Positions 46,327-54,706 of a DNA stretch of 64,000 nt are shown here, piece by piece. Position 1 is the stretch's first letter. Every line of letters starts with the position of its first letter. Location of the stretch: NCBI GenBank assembly GCA_016704435.1, contig JADJAB010000011.1, forward strand, positions 1 to 64,000. Reading direction: 5' to 3'. Under the pieces are notes generated by a model that made no database searches, had not been told where the DNA came from, and saw only the letters and a list, made by a program, of their open reading frames with translations. The position numbers and the translations under genes are program-made. Origin of the DNA: Rhodobacter sp. (GTDB lineage Bacteria > Pseudomonadota > Alphaproteobacteria > Rhodobacterales > Rhodobacteraceae).

Positions 46327-47516
46327 CGGCCGTGTGGGGGTATCACCCGAGCGGCATTGCCAATATCGACGATTATCGACGGGCGGCGGGGCGACGTCTG
46401 CCCCGGTTGTTGTCCGACTATCTCGATGGCGGAGCTTCTGGAGAAGTGACGCTTGCGGCAAACCTGTCCGACCTGCGGCGGATCAACCTGCGCCCGGCCG
46501 TGCTGCGCGACGTCTCAGCGGTCAGTCTTGCCGGCGGGTTTCTGGGCGCGTGCCATGCGATGCCCCTGATGCTGGGTCCGGTCGGATCCCTGGGCGCGTT
46601 TCGGGCCGGCGGCGAGGCGGCCGCATTTCGCGCTGCCCGGGCGGCAGGTATTCCGGCCTGCCTGTCATCCTTCAGCGTGACGGCGCCCGAGGATCTCTTG
46701 GATCGGATGCCGCCCGAAAATGCTTTTCAGCTTTATGTCCTCAAGGATCGGGGCCGCACCGAAGCGCTGCTTGACCGCGTCCTGCGCGCGGGTTTCGGCA
46801 CTTTGGCCGTTACCGTGGACACCGCAGTCTCAGGAATCCGCGAGCGCGACATTCGCAACGGGTTGCGCCGACTGTCGCGGCCCGGCCCCGCGATCATCAC
46901 AGATTTCCTGCGCCATCCCTTGTGGTTGGCCGAGAGGATTCGAGCGCGACCGCTTGCGATGTTCCTGGCCGACGACTGGCCCGAGGCAGGCAGCACTTAC
47001 TTGGAGCAGGCAGGTTTTCTCGCAGGGCAGATCGACCCGTCACTGACCTGGCATGACCTTGAATGGCTGCGGCGCCGATGGCCGGGACAGCTTGTGGTCA
47101 AAGGCATTCTGACCGCCGAAGACGCGCGGCAGTCCGTCGATTGCGGCGCGCAGGCTCTGGTCGTGTCAAACCATGGCGGCCGCCAGCTTGACGGGGTTTC
47201 GTCGACGATCCGCGCCCTTCCCGGCATCGTCGAGGCCATCGCGGGCAGGGCGGAAGTTCTTTTCGACGGTGGCATTCGTCGCGGCGGCGACATTGCCAGG
47301 GCCCTGGCAATGGGCGCATCGGCCTGCCTTCTGGGGCGCGCCTACGTCTACGGGCTTGTCGCGGCCGGTGAGGCCGGGGTGACGGATGTGCTGCGCCTCC
47401 TGGCCGAAGAACTGCGCACGACGCTTGCCCTGATGGGCGTGAGCGGCATTTCGGGACTTCGCGCAGCAGGTACCGTGGATCTGAGCCGCCTTCAGGACGA
47501 CAACGGGCATGGTTGA
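46323..47516 (+). CDS. FMN-dependent alpha-hydroxy-acid oxidoreductase, LldD type
   Basis: A 397-residue TIM-barrel flavoprotein. VVSNHGGRQLDGVSS near residues 279-293 carries the catalytic His and Arg, and DGGIRRGGDIARALAMGA near 316 binds the FMN phosphate. Family members oxidise L-2-hydroxyacids (lactate, mandelate, glycolate). GTG 46323 overlaps the stop of the GlcD-type gene, so the D- and L-type enzymes are translationally coupled. This pair lets the cell use both stereoisomers of one hydroxyacid. Confidence 0.84.
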   Translation: MTAVWGYHPSGIANIDDYRRAAGRRLPRLLSDYLDGGASGEVTLAANLSDLRRINLRPAVLRDVSAVSLAGGFLGACHAMPLMLGPVGSLGAFRAGGEAAAFRAARAAGIPACLSSFSVTAPEDLLDRMPPENAFQLYVLKDRGRTEALLDRVLRAGFGTLAVTVDTAVSGIRERDIRNGLRRLSRPGPAIITDFLRHPLWLAERIRARPLAMFLADDWPEAGSTYLEQAGFLAGQIDPSLTWHDLEWLRRRWPGQLVVKGILTAEDARQSVDCGAQALVVSNHGGRQLDGVSSTIRALPGIVEAIAGRAEVLFDGGIRRGGDIARALAMGASACLLGRAYVYGLVAAGEAGVTDVLRLLAEELRTTLALMGVSGISGLRAAGTVDLSRLQDDNGHG

Positions 47517-47886
47517 GGTTGCAAGCGATTCGAGAGGACTTGTCTGATCTTCGCGATACCCGATCCGTGCCCGGTTTCCGAAAGCCGGACGAAGCCGGGA
47601 GAGCGCCAGAGCCACGCGGATCGAATTGGCATGCCCGGCGCCCGCAGAAACCTGTTATTGGTTGAAAAATAAAGATTTTAGCCAGATGTTCGCCAACACA
47701 TAAGCCCCTTGACAGGAGGCATTCCGTGCAGTGGTATATGCCAATATAGAGTAATTATCGTGAATCCGATTCCGGGCGACAATCTTGCTGGAAGAACCTG
47801 TGTTCTTCGGGTGTGGAGAGGAAATCGGCGCGCGCTTCATCACGTTTCATCAACGTCGCAACAGCGACACCAATGGGAGGATCAAC
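47517..47886 (+). other. Intergenic region upstream of the amino-acid ABC operon
   Basis: No gene in 370 bp. It contains an AT-rich stretch (about 47660-47690) and the promoter/operator described at 47709-47744, followed by a ~140-base leader before the start at 47887. Confidence 0.5.
47709..47744 (+). promoter_or_regulatory. Putative promoter and HutC-type operator before the ABC operon
   Basis: TTGACA at 47709-47714 is followed by TGGTATATGCCA at 47732-47743. This near-palindrome matches the hut operator at 10 of 14 positions over 47731-47744 and is almost the reverse complement of the site at 42039. It would overlap the -10 region, suiting repression by HutC. Confidence 0.5.
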
Positions 47887-48789
47887 ATGACACTGCAAGG
47901 GTTCCGTCAGTTCCGGGCCAGGTCGGGGGGTGCGGTCGTGGCAATGCTTCTCGCCCTCTCGCCCGTCGGCATGGCGCAAGCCGATTCAGAGATCACCACC
48001 ACTCTGGATCAGGCACTGAACGACATGCTGCCCGCCAGCATCCGAGAGGCCGGCAAGATCAATGTGGCCAGCAATGTCGAATACCCGCCCTTCGAGTATT
48101 ACGATGCCGACAACACCACCATCATCGGCCTCGACAAGGATTTCGCCGATGCCATCGGCCAGAAGCTTGGCGTCACGCTGGAATTCTCGAACATGGGCTT
48201 CGATGCCATCATTCCGGCGCTTGCCGCAAACCGGTTCGACATGGCGATGTCGGCGATGACCGATACCGAAGAGCGTCGCCAGAAAGTCGATTTCGTCGAC
48301 TATTTCGTTTCCGGCGGCGGGTTTCTGGTCAAGGCGGGCAATCCGCTGAACATTCACGAACTCTCTGATCTCTGCGGCGTTGCCGCGGCCATCGACAAGG
48401 GCACCACCGAAGTCGAGGATGCGCAGCGCGCTTCGGAAGAATGCGTCAAGGCCGGCAAGGCGGAAGTGGACATGAAGATTCTGCCCGGCACCAGCGAGAT
48501 CGTTCTGGCCCTGCAGGCAGGTCGGGCCGATGTGGCGATGATCGACACCTCGGCCGGCGCATATATCGCCGAACAGCACAATGGCGAATTCGAAGTGCCC
48601 GGCGCGACCTATGCACCCCGCCGCTATGGCATCGTTCTGCCCAAGGAGTCCGACGAGCTTGCCCTTGCAGTCCAGGCTGCCGTTCAGGCCCTGATCGACG
48701 ACGGCACCTATGCAAAGATCCTGGCCAAGTGGGGTCAGGAGACGGGGGCCGTAGTCTCGGCGACGATCAACGACGGCAACGGCCTCTAG
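47887..48789 (+). CDS. Polar amino-acid ABC transporter substrate-binding protein
   Basis: A 300-residue family-3 periplasmic binding protein. The signal peptide ends MAQADS near residue 35. The mature part has ASNVEYPPFEYYDADNTTII and GLDKDFADAIGQKLGVTLEF. ATG 47887 follows GGGAGGATCAAC. It probably binds a histidine-like or imidazole amino acid, given the HutC-like operator and the adjacent operon. No residue fixes the ligand. Confidence 0.84.
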   Translation: MTLQGFRQFRARSGGAVVAMLLALSPVGMAQADSEITTTLDQALNDMLPASIREAGKINVASNVEYPPFEYYDADNTTIIGLDKDFADAIGQKLGVTLEFSNMGFDAIIPALAANRFDMAMSAMTDTEERRQKVDFVDYFVSGGGFLVKAGNPLNIHELSDLCGVAAAIDKGTTEVEDAQRASEECVKAGKAEVDMKILPGTSEIVLALQAGRADVAMIDTSAGAYIAEQHNGEFEVPGATYAPRRYGIVLPKESDELALAVQAAVQALIDDGTYAKILAKWGQETGAVVSATINDGNGL

Positions 48790-48806
48790 GTCTCGCAGTC
48801 GACCCT

Positions 48807-48842
48807 GCGTGCTGCGCCTGTCGGACGACGGACGCAGCACGC
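48807..48842 (+). other. Stem-loop between binding-protein and permease genes
   Basis: GCGTGCTGCG (48807-48816) pairs perfectly with CGCAGCACGC (48833-48842) around a 16-base loop. No T-run follows. It is likely an mRNA-processing or stabilising hairpin that favours the binding-protein message. Confidence 0.65.
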
Positions 48843-48871
48843 CTCGCCCAATTCCCGGAGAGACCACCTCG

Positions 48872-49843
48872 ATGTCATTGCAAAAGAGCGCGTTTCACGG
48901 ATCGGGCAGCGATCACACCGCAGACCAGCCCATCAAACCGGCCCGTCATCCGTGGCGGTGGGTGGCCATCGCTTTCGTGGCGCTGCTGGCGGTGATGTTC
49001 GTTCATACGCTGATGACCAATCCGCGCTTCGAATGGCCGATAGTGGCGAAGTATTTCACCTCGGGGACCATCCTGCTGGGGGTGCGGCGCACGCTCGAGT
49101 TGACCGCCATCGCGATGCTGTCCGGCGTGGGTCTCGGAGTCTTGCTGGCGGTGATGCGGCTCTCTCCGAATCCGGTCCTGTCCAGCGCGTCCTGGCTGTT
49201 CGTCTGGTTCTTTCGCGGCTCTCCGCTGCTGGTTCAATTGCTGCTGTGGTACAATCTTTCGGCGCTGTTTCCCGATATCTCGCTTGGCATCCCGTTCATC
49301 GGTCCGGATTTCGTCAAGATCGACGCCAACGTGCTGATCACCCCCTATCTTGCAGCCCTGCTGGGTCTTGGCCTGAACGAAGCCGCCTACAGCGCCGAGA
49401 TCATCCGCGCCGGGATCATCTCGATCGACCACGGTCAGACCGAGGCCGCCCAGTCGATCGGAATGTCGCGCGGGCGTCTGTTGCGGCGGGTCGTGCTGCC
49501 GCAGGCAATGCGCGTGATCATTCCGCCTTTGGGCAACGACACCATCAACATGCTGAAGATGTCGGCGCTGGTCAGCATCATCGCCGTGCCGGAACTGCTG
49601 TTTGCCGCGCAGACCATCTATTCGCGGACCTTCGAGACCATCCCGCTGCTTCTGGTCGCGGTGATCTGGTATCTGATCGTCGTCTCGGTGCTGAGCGTGA
49701 TCCAATACTACATCGAACGACACTACGCCCGCGGCAGCAGCCGCAGCCTGCCGTTGACGCCGCTGCAAGGCCTGCGGAAGCTGCTTGGCTTCGGTCCGCG
49801 CGGTCGACCGGCGCTACCTGACGAAAAGCGGAGCGCAGCATGA
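48872..49843 (+). CDS. Polar amino-acid ABC transporter permease
   Basis: A 323-residue HisMQ-family permease with a longer N-terminus than usual (about 45 residues before the first helix). Five to six helices follow; WFFRGSPLLVQLLLWYN is the family signature near residue 113. The EAA loop HGQTEAAQSIGMSRGRLLRR is near residues 189-208. A single permease gene suggests a homodimeric channel. Its stop overlaps the ATPase start. Confidence 0.86.
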   Translation: MSLQKSAFHGSGSDHTADQPIKPARHPWRWVAIAFVALLAVMFVHTLMTNPRFEWPIVAKYFTSGTILLGVRRTLELTAIAMLSGVGLGVLLAVMRLSPNPVLSSASWLFVWFFRGSPLLVQLLLWYNLSALFPDISLGIPFIGPDFVKIDANVLITPYLAALLGLGLNEAAYSAEIIRAGIISIDHGQTEAAQSIGMSRGRLLRRVVLPQAMRVIIPPLGNDTINMLKMSALVSIIAVPELLFAAQTIYSRTFETIPLLLVAVIWYLIVVSVLSVIQYYIERHYARGSSRSLPLTPLQGLRKLLGFGPRGRPALPDEKRSAA

Positions 49844-50631
49844 CCGTCCAGGCAGAAGACCCGGCACCTGGGATCATGATGCAGGCCGCCGGCGTACGCA
49901 AATCCTTCGGGACGCTGGAGGTTCTGAAGGGGATTGACCTGGTCGTAAGGCAGGGCGAAGTGATGTGCCTTCTTGGCCAGTCCGGCTCTGGCAAGAGCAC
50001 CTTCCTGCGCTGCATCAACCATCTGGAGCGGATCGACTACGGCCGCATCCGGGTGGACGGAGAGCTGATCGGCTACAAGGAGCGCGGCGGATATCTGCGC
50101 GAAATGCACGAGCAGGAAATCGCCCGCCAGCGCGTTCACATCGGCATGGTGTTTCAGCATTTCAACCTGTTTCCGCACATGACGGCGTTGCAGAACGTCA
50201 TCGAAGGGCCAATCGGGGTGAAACGGGAAAACCGCGACGAAGTGGTCGAGCGGGCCCATGGCATCCTGAAACGGGTCGGCCTGTCCGAAAAGGTGAACGC
50301 CTATCCGCGGCAGTTGTCAGGCGGGCAACAGCAACGGGTGGCCATCGCGCGGGCCCTGGCGATGCGACCCAAGCTGATCCTGTTCGACGAGCCGACCAGC
50401 GCACTGGACCCCGAACTGGTCTCGGATGTGCTGGACGTCATGCGCGACCTGGCCGAAAGCGGGATGACCATGATCGTCGTGACGCATGAGGTCGGTTTTG
50501 CCCGTGAGGTCGCGGATCGCGTGGTCTTCATGGCTGATGGCGAGATCGTGGAGCAGGGCAAGCCGGCCGATGTGATCGGAAATCCTTCGCATCCGCAAAC
50601 CCGTGCCTTCCTGTCGAAGGTGCTTGTCTGA
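49840..50631 (+). CDS. Polar amino-acid ABC transporter ATP-binding protein
   Basis: A 263-residue ATPase of the HisP/GlnQ type. Walker A LLGQSGSGKSTFLRC is near residue 45, the Q-loop MVFQHFNLFPHM near 104, signature QLSGGQQQRVAIARALAM near 158 and Walker B ILFDEPTSALDPEL near 180. It closes the operon. Confidence 0.9.
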   Translation: MTVQAEDPAPGIMMQAAGVRKSFGTLEVLKGIDLVVRQGEVMCLLGQSGSGKSTFLRCINHLERIDYGRIRVDGELIGYKERGGYLREMHEQEIARQRVHIGMVFQHFNLFPHMTALQNVIEGPIGVKRENRDEVVERAHGILKRVGLSEKVNAYPRQLSGGQQQRVAIARALAMRPKLILFDEPTSALDPELVSDVLDVMRDLAESGMTMIVVTHEVGFAREVADRVVFMADGEIVEQGKPADVIGNPSHPQTRAFLSKVLV

Positions 50632-50649
50632 GCTGGCAGGCCGCGATCG

Positions 50650-51060
50650 CTCGATCGCCTGATGCCGGTCCATGCATCGCGCCGCATGGTCCGCGCGACC
50701 TCGGGCGCGGGGACAAAGCGCCGGTTGCGCAAAGGGAAGGCCATGAAGTTGAGGCCATACAGCTCGAACCCGTAGGGCGCGCCGCAGGGGTGATGGCCGC
50801 GCTGGATGCCGAAGCTGCCAGCCGGATCGAGCCGGTGACAACAGGTCTCTTCGAGATGGGTGATGCGCGGGCAGTCTTCTTCGGCGTGGCGGTGCGAGGG
50901 GTACGACGACCGGTGGCCGGCAGGGGGAAGACCTCGGTCACGATGAGCGGGTCGCAGGAATCCTCGCCCTCGATCGCGATGCCGTCGATTGTGCGACCGC
51001 CGGCCTGGACGGCGAAGCTGGGTGCAGTGTCGCCATGCGGGATCAGGACAGCGCACGAAA
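50650..51060 (-). pseudogene. iolB: 5-deoxy-glucuronate isomerase (IolB) remnant
   Basis: Minus-strand frames give, in order, IAIEGEDSCDPLIVTEVF, PAGHRSSYPSHRHAEEDCPR, THLEETCCHRLDPAGSFGIQ and HHPCGAPYGFELYGLNFMAF. These match IolB of myo-inositol catabolism (EVFTPAGHWSSYPSHRHDEDD...HHPCGAPYGFEMYYLNVMAGP). Two frame changes are needed. The segment between GFGIQ and HHPCG (VYTDDRSLDE... in IolB) is deleted, as is the N-terminal domain. No other iol gene is present. Confidence 0.7.
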
Positions 51061-51177
51061 GAACTCGAGATCGGTGATAGGCGCCATCGGCGTTATCGGA
51101 TCGAACGACTGGATCTTGATCGCGACCGACCCCGATGCGCCCTTGCATCGCGACCCGGTCGACCGGCAGGGCATGCG

Positions 51178-52500
51178 ATGATGAAAGGCCAGGCCCCCCG
51201 TCGCATTCTGGTGATCGAGGATGATACAACCCTCAACCGGCTTCTGGTGGAACAGCTCGGGCGGTCCGGTTTTGCCGCGCAGGGCGCCACCAGCCGCAGC
51301 GAAGCGCTGGAGTTGCTGTCCGTCCGCCGGCATGATCTTGCCATTCTCGACCTGCGGCTTCCCGATGCCGATGGCCTGACCTTCCTGCCCGAACTGCGCG
51401 AATACTGCCCGGTCATCGTGCTGACCGCGCAAGGCTCCATCGACCGGGCGGTGCAGGCGGTCCGCGCCGGGGCGTCGGATTTCCTGGTGAAGCCGACCAA
51501 CGGTCAGGCGCTGGAACTGGCCGTCAACCGGGTCCTCGGCACTGCGGATCTGCAGCGTGATCTGGCCTTCTGGCAGGGGCAGGCGCGGATCGGCCAGGAT
51601 CGCCCGATCATCGGGGCCTCGCCCCAGATGGCCGAAGTGCGCCGCCTGCTGTCGCTGTTTGCCGGTTCCGACACCCCCGTCCTGATCCTGGGCGAGCCGG
51701 GGACAGGAAAGGAACGCTGCGCGCTGGCGCTGCACGGGATGTCTGCCCGCTCGAACGGGCGCTTCGTTTCGGTTGACTGCGAGGCCGGACCGACGGCCGA
51801 AGACCTGCTGGGCGAGATGCGCAGCGATGGATCGGGCCGGGTGCATCGCAGCGAAGGGCTGATCGCCTCGGCCGATACCGGCACGGTCTATCTGGGCGGG
51901 GTGGACCGCCTGCCGCCCGACACCCAGATCAAACTCCTGCGGATGATCGAAACCGGCAGCTACCGGCCGCCCGGCTCGAACGCGCTGGTCGCTTGCCCGG
52001 CCCGTCTTGTCCTGGGGGCCAGCCGGACGGCCGGGGAGATCGCCGCAGACAGGGCCGGACCAGCCCGCTGCTGTTTGGGCTGCTGTCCTTCGTGATCAGT
52101 ATCCCCGCCCTGCGCGACCGCCCCGACGATATCCGACCCTGGCCGAGGCCTTCCTTTCCGACCGCAATTTCCAGCGAAACACGCCGAAATCGTTCAGTGC
52201 CGAGGCGATGCGGGCGCTGCGGACCCACCGCTGGCCGGGCAACCTGCGCGAGCTGTCGAACGCCGTGGAGCGCGCCATCATCATGTCGGCGGGCGAAGAA
52301 CCGATCGGGCCCGACCATCTTGGCCTCGGCACGGCAGCCGTGCCTGGCGCAAGGCCCGGTTCGGGCGAAGTGGCCCTGCGCTTTGACGCACCCCCGACCC
52401 TGGAAGCCCTGCGCGCGACCTATCTGCGCCTTCTGGTCGACCGGACCGGCGGAAACCGCCGCGCGCGTCCGGCGGTATATTGGCAGACTGCGGCATACCA
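51178..52500 (+). pseudogene. NtrC/DctD-type response regulator, frameshifted and degenerate
   Basis: The receiver domain (about residues 9-122) is intact: ILVIEDDTTLN, phospho-Asp in LAILDLRLPDADG and FLVKPTN. The AAA+ domain has Walker A ILGEPGTGKERCAL. No GAFTGA loop is present, and Walker B reads GTVYLGGVDRLPPD, lacking the Asp-Glu pair. The frame breaks near 52045 and 52130, then THRWPGNLRELSNAVERAII continues. The Fis-type HTH after RTGGNRRA is unreadable. It could not act as a sigma-54 activator. Confidence 0.75.
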
Positions 52501-52519
52501 CCCGCTTTCTGACGGGGCG

Positions 52520-52830
52520 GTCGAAGTTCACGGCGCCCCATGGCTTGGACCAGTCGGCCAGCCGGCCCAATATCGACGGATCGCGCAGATGGACCAGAAG
52601 TTCACGGATGAGGTTCAGTGTGTTTGCGACAAGATGGATCGCCCTGTCCGCGTCCTGTGGGGAAAGAACGATGGCTGGATCCCTATGCCAAGGGCGAGGA
52701 ATTGGCCAAGTCGATCTGGGATCATCGCCGGGTTCCGACAGAGAATTCAGGGCACCTTGTTCAGGGAGGATCAACCGGAAGCCATCGTTGCAACGATGCT
52801 TGAACAGATCGGTGCCTGGCGACAGCTTCG
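52520..52830 (+). pseudogene. Alpha/beta-hydrolase C-terminal remnant
   Basis: WLGPVGQPAQYRRIAQMDQK, then FTDEV, MDRPVRVLWGKNDGWIP, a shifted-frame NSGHLVQ and QPEAIVATMLEQI match the lid and C-terminal part of alpha/beta hydrolases (the D of the catalytic triad and GHLVQED-PEAIVA). The nucleophile half is missing and there is at least one frame change. Confidence 0.6.
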
Positions 52831-52961
52831 TCCGGCATGGCTGCCATCGGTTGACCGCCTCAGCCGTCCAGAACTGACAACTGCCACAGATTCGGACGGG
52901 AACTTGGAAGATCCCCACCGCCAGCCCCTTGCGCCTTGCCCGGCTCTTGACGCAGGACGCC

Positions 52962-53666
52962 TCAGATCATCCGGATCGTATCCTTGCCCACCGCTAGCAT
53001 GTAGCCGCGTCGCGCGATGGTCTTGACCAGAAGCTCGCTGACCAGCTGGTTGCCCAGTGCGTCGCGCAGCCGTTTGACCCTTGTCGCCCCCGCCGCCTCG
53101 TCGCAATCGGCCTCGGACCGTCCCGAGATCACCGCCTCGATCTGCGCGCCGGTCAGCACCTCGTCATCCATCCGCGCCTCGGCCAGAACCGACAGCGTTT
53201 CAAGCGCCGCCTCGGTCAGCTGGAACTCCAGATCGTTGATGTAGACCGCCCGCGACTCGCGGCTGATCATCAGGCTGGCCACCTGGATGCCGCTGCGCTG
53301 GATCGCCGAAATCCGCCGGTTCAGCGCGATGATGGTCACCAGAAACACCAGGGCGGCGACCAGCAATGCGGTGGAAAAAACCAAGAGCACGAAGATCACG
53401 CTGCGATAGCTGTTCAGCACCTCGGAGAAAGAGGTGCCCGATTGCGCCAAGATCTCCAGCAGCTTGATCTCGGCGCCCGAGGTCAGATCGTCGTTCTCGA
53501 CGAAGATCCGCTCTACCCGCGCGTTGAAGGCGTTGGCGTCGGGCAGGTTCAGAAACAGGAACAGGGCCGCGCCCAACAAGATAAGCACGATCGCCGCGAT
53601 ACCCAGCGCGACGACGCGGTTCCCGGTTTTCAGACTGTCAGTAACGGAGGAAATAGTCTCCGGCAC
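52962..53666 (-). CDS. Membrane-anchored protein with C-terminal winged-helix domain
   Basis: A 234-residue protein. TM helix 1 is at about 17-40 (VVALGIAAIVLILLGAALFL). A ~45-residue loop with several acidic residues follows (FNARVERIFVENDDLTSGAE). TM helix 2 is at about 87-113 (SVIFVLLVFSTALLVAALVF). A cytoplasmic C-terminal domain (about 140-230) resembles an OmpR/ToxR-type winged helix (FQLTEAALETLSVLAEA... ending ARRGYMLAV). I chose GTG 53666, five bases after AGGAA. It overlaps the upstream secreted-protein gene. I infer a membrane-bound one-component regulator; the input is unknown. Confidence 0.65.
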   Translation of the reverse strand: MPETISSVTDSLKTGNRVVALGIAAIVLILLGAALFLFLNLPDANAFNARVERIFVENDDLTSGAEIKLLEILAQSGTSFSEVLNSYRSVIFVLLVFSTALLVAALVFLVTIIALNRRISAIQRSGIQVASLMISRESRAVYINDLEFQLTEAALETLSVLAEARMDDEVLTGAQIEAVISGRSEADCDEAAGATRVKRLRDALGNQLVSELLVKTIARRGYMLAVGKDTIRMI

Positions 53667-53922
53667 TCGCTTTCCTTTCGGCCAGACCTTCCGGCCCGAA
53701 TGTGGACAAAACATTCAGCAACGTCCAGCCATCACTTGCCAGACGGGGCGCAAGTTCGCCTTCCGCCGCCGCCTTGTTGCAATTGGCATCCGACACCTGC
53801 GCCACGCCGTAATGCAGCTGCAGTGGCTGGTCCTTCTTGGCCTTGTAGTCGGCATAGCATTCCGCCTGCGCCATCCCGGCGACGGACAGCAGCAAAACAG
53901 CCGCGAGTAGCGAAGTCTTCAT
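53638..53922 (-). CDS. Small secreted protein of unknown function
   Basis: 94 residues. The signal peptide MKTSLLAAVLLLSVAGMAQA is cleaved before ECYADYKAKKDQPLQLHYGV; the mature part has two Cys that could form a disulfide. AAGGAG precedes the ATG by eight bases. It overlaps the start of the membrane-anchored winged-helix gene, so the two are coupled and may form a signal-sensor pair. I do not recognise the family with certainty. Confidence 0.7.
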   Translation of the reverse strand: MKTSLLAAVLLLSVAGMAQAECYADYKAKKDQPLQLHYGVAQVSDANCNKAAAEGELAPRLASDGWTLLNVLSTFGPEGLAERKASAGDYFLRY

Positions 53923-54181
53923 CTTGTTGCTCCTTCAAGGAGGCTGCTCGATCCTGGTGCCGACAATGGCCGCAGGCGCGCGGATATTCAATAACAGCCG
54001 CCCCCGATACCGACTGATATCGCATAGCAGCCCGCCGCCGCGCCCCGGCTATCGCCTATCACCGCGGCGTTATTGCTTGACCCGCACAGCCCCGTCCAGT
54101 CTGGCGTCAAGGTCGTTCGCAGCCCGCGTCGGCCCTCAGGTTCACAGGCGGCACACCCGCCGACACGAAAAGGAGGCACCC

Positions 54182-54706
54182 ATGACCGCAGGACATGACA
54201 TCGAGACCTTCCGTATCGCCCGGACTGCGAAGGCCGATACGCGCCCCTCGCCGCGCCGCGTGGCGGGGATGTTCACTGCCGCCGCTGCCGCCCTTTCGCT
54301 GGTGCTGGCGACGGCACTTCCCGCCCGCGCAGGTGACCGTGGCGAAGACCTTGCCAAGGCGCTGATCGCGGCGCTGGTGATAGGCGCGATCATCCACGAG
54401 ACGAAGAAGGACAACCGGGCGCCCGCACCGGTGCCGGTCCCGGAACCGACGCGGAAGAAGAAGAAAAAGGACAAGTGGCACTCCGAGGCCCGAATCCCCG
54501 CCGTCTGTGCGCTGCAGTTCGACGGCGAGCGCCGCAGCGTGACCGTCTATCCCGAACGCTGCCTGCTGCGTGAAGGCGTGTCGCGCAAGTTGCCGCGGTA
54601 TTGCGCCAACGAGGCCCGAATCTACGGCGACTGGGACCGCATCTACTCCGAGCGCTGCCTGCGCGAGGCCGGGTTCCGGCTGCCGGCGGACCCGCGCGAC
54701 GACTGA
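54182..54706 (+). CDS. Envelope protein of unknown function
   Basis: 174 residues from ATG 54182, after AAAAGGAGGC. An N-terminal hydrophobic stretch (MFTAAAAALSLVLATALPARA) is preceded by 29 charged residues, a long signal/anchor. It is followed by a second hydrophobic helix (LAKALIAALVIGAIIH) and a Pro-rich linker with a basic cluster (TRKKKKKDKW). The Cys-rich C-terminus has four Cys (AVCALQF, ERCLL, RYCAN, ERCLR). Family not known to me. Confidence 0.65.
   Translation: MTAGHDIETFRIARTAKADTRPSPRRVAGMFTAAAAALSLVLATALPARAGDRGEDLAKALIAALVIGAIIHETKKDNRAPAPVPVPEPTRKKKKKDKWHSEARIPAVCALQFDGERRSVTVYPERCLLREGVSRKLPRYCANEARIYGDWDRIYSERCLREAGFRLPADPRDD

Noticed and set aside
51070..51175. Short + frame IGAIGVIGSNDWILIATDPDAP before the response regulator
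   Set aside because: It looks protein-like but is only ~35 codons and I could not place it in a family. It may be another gene scrap.
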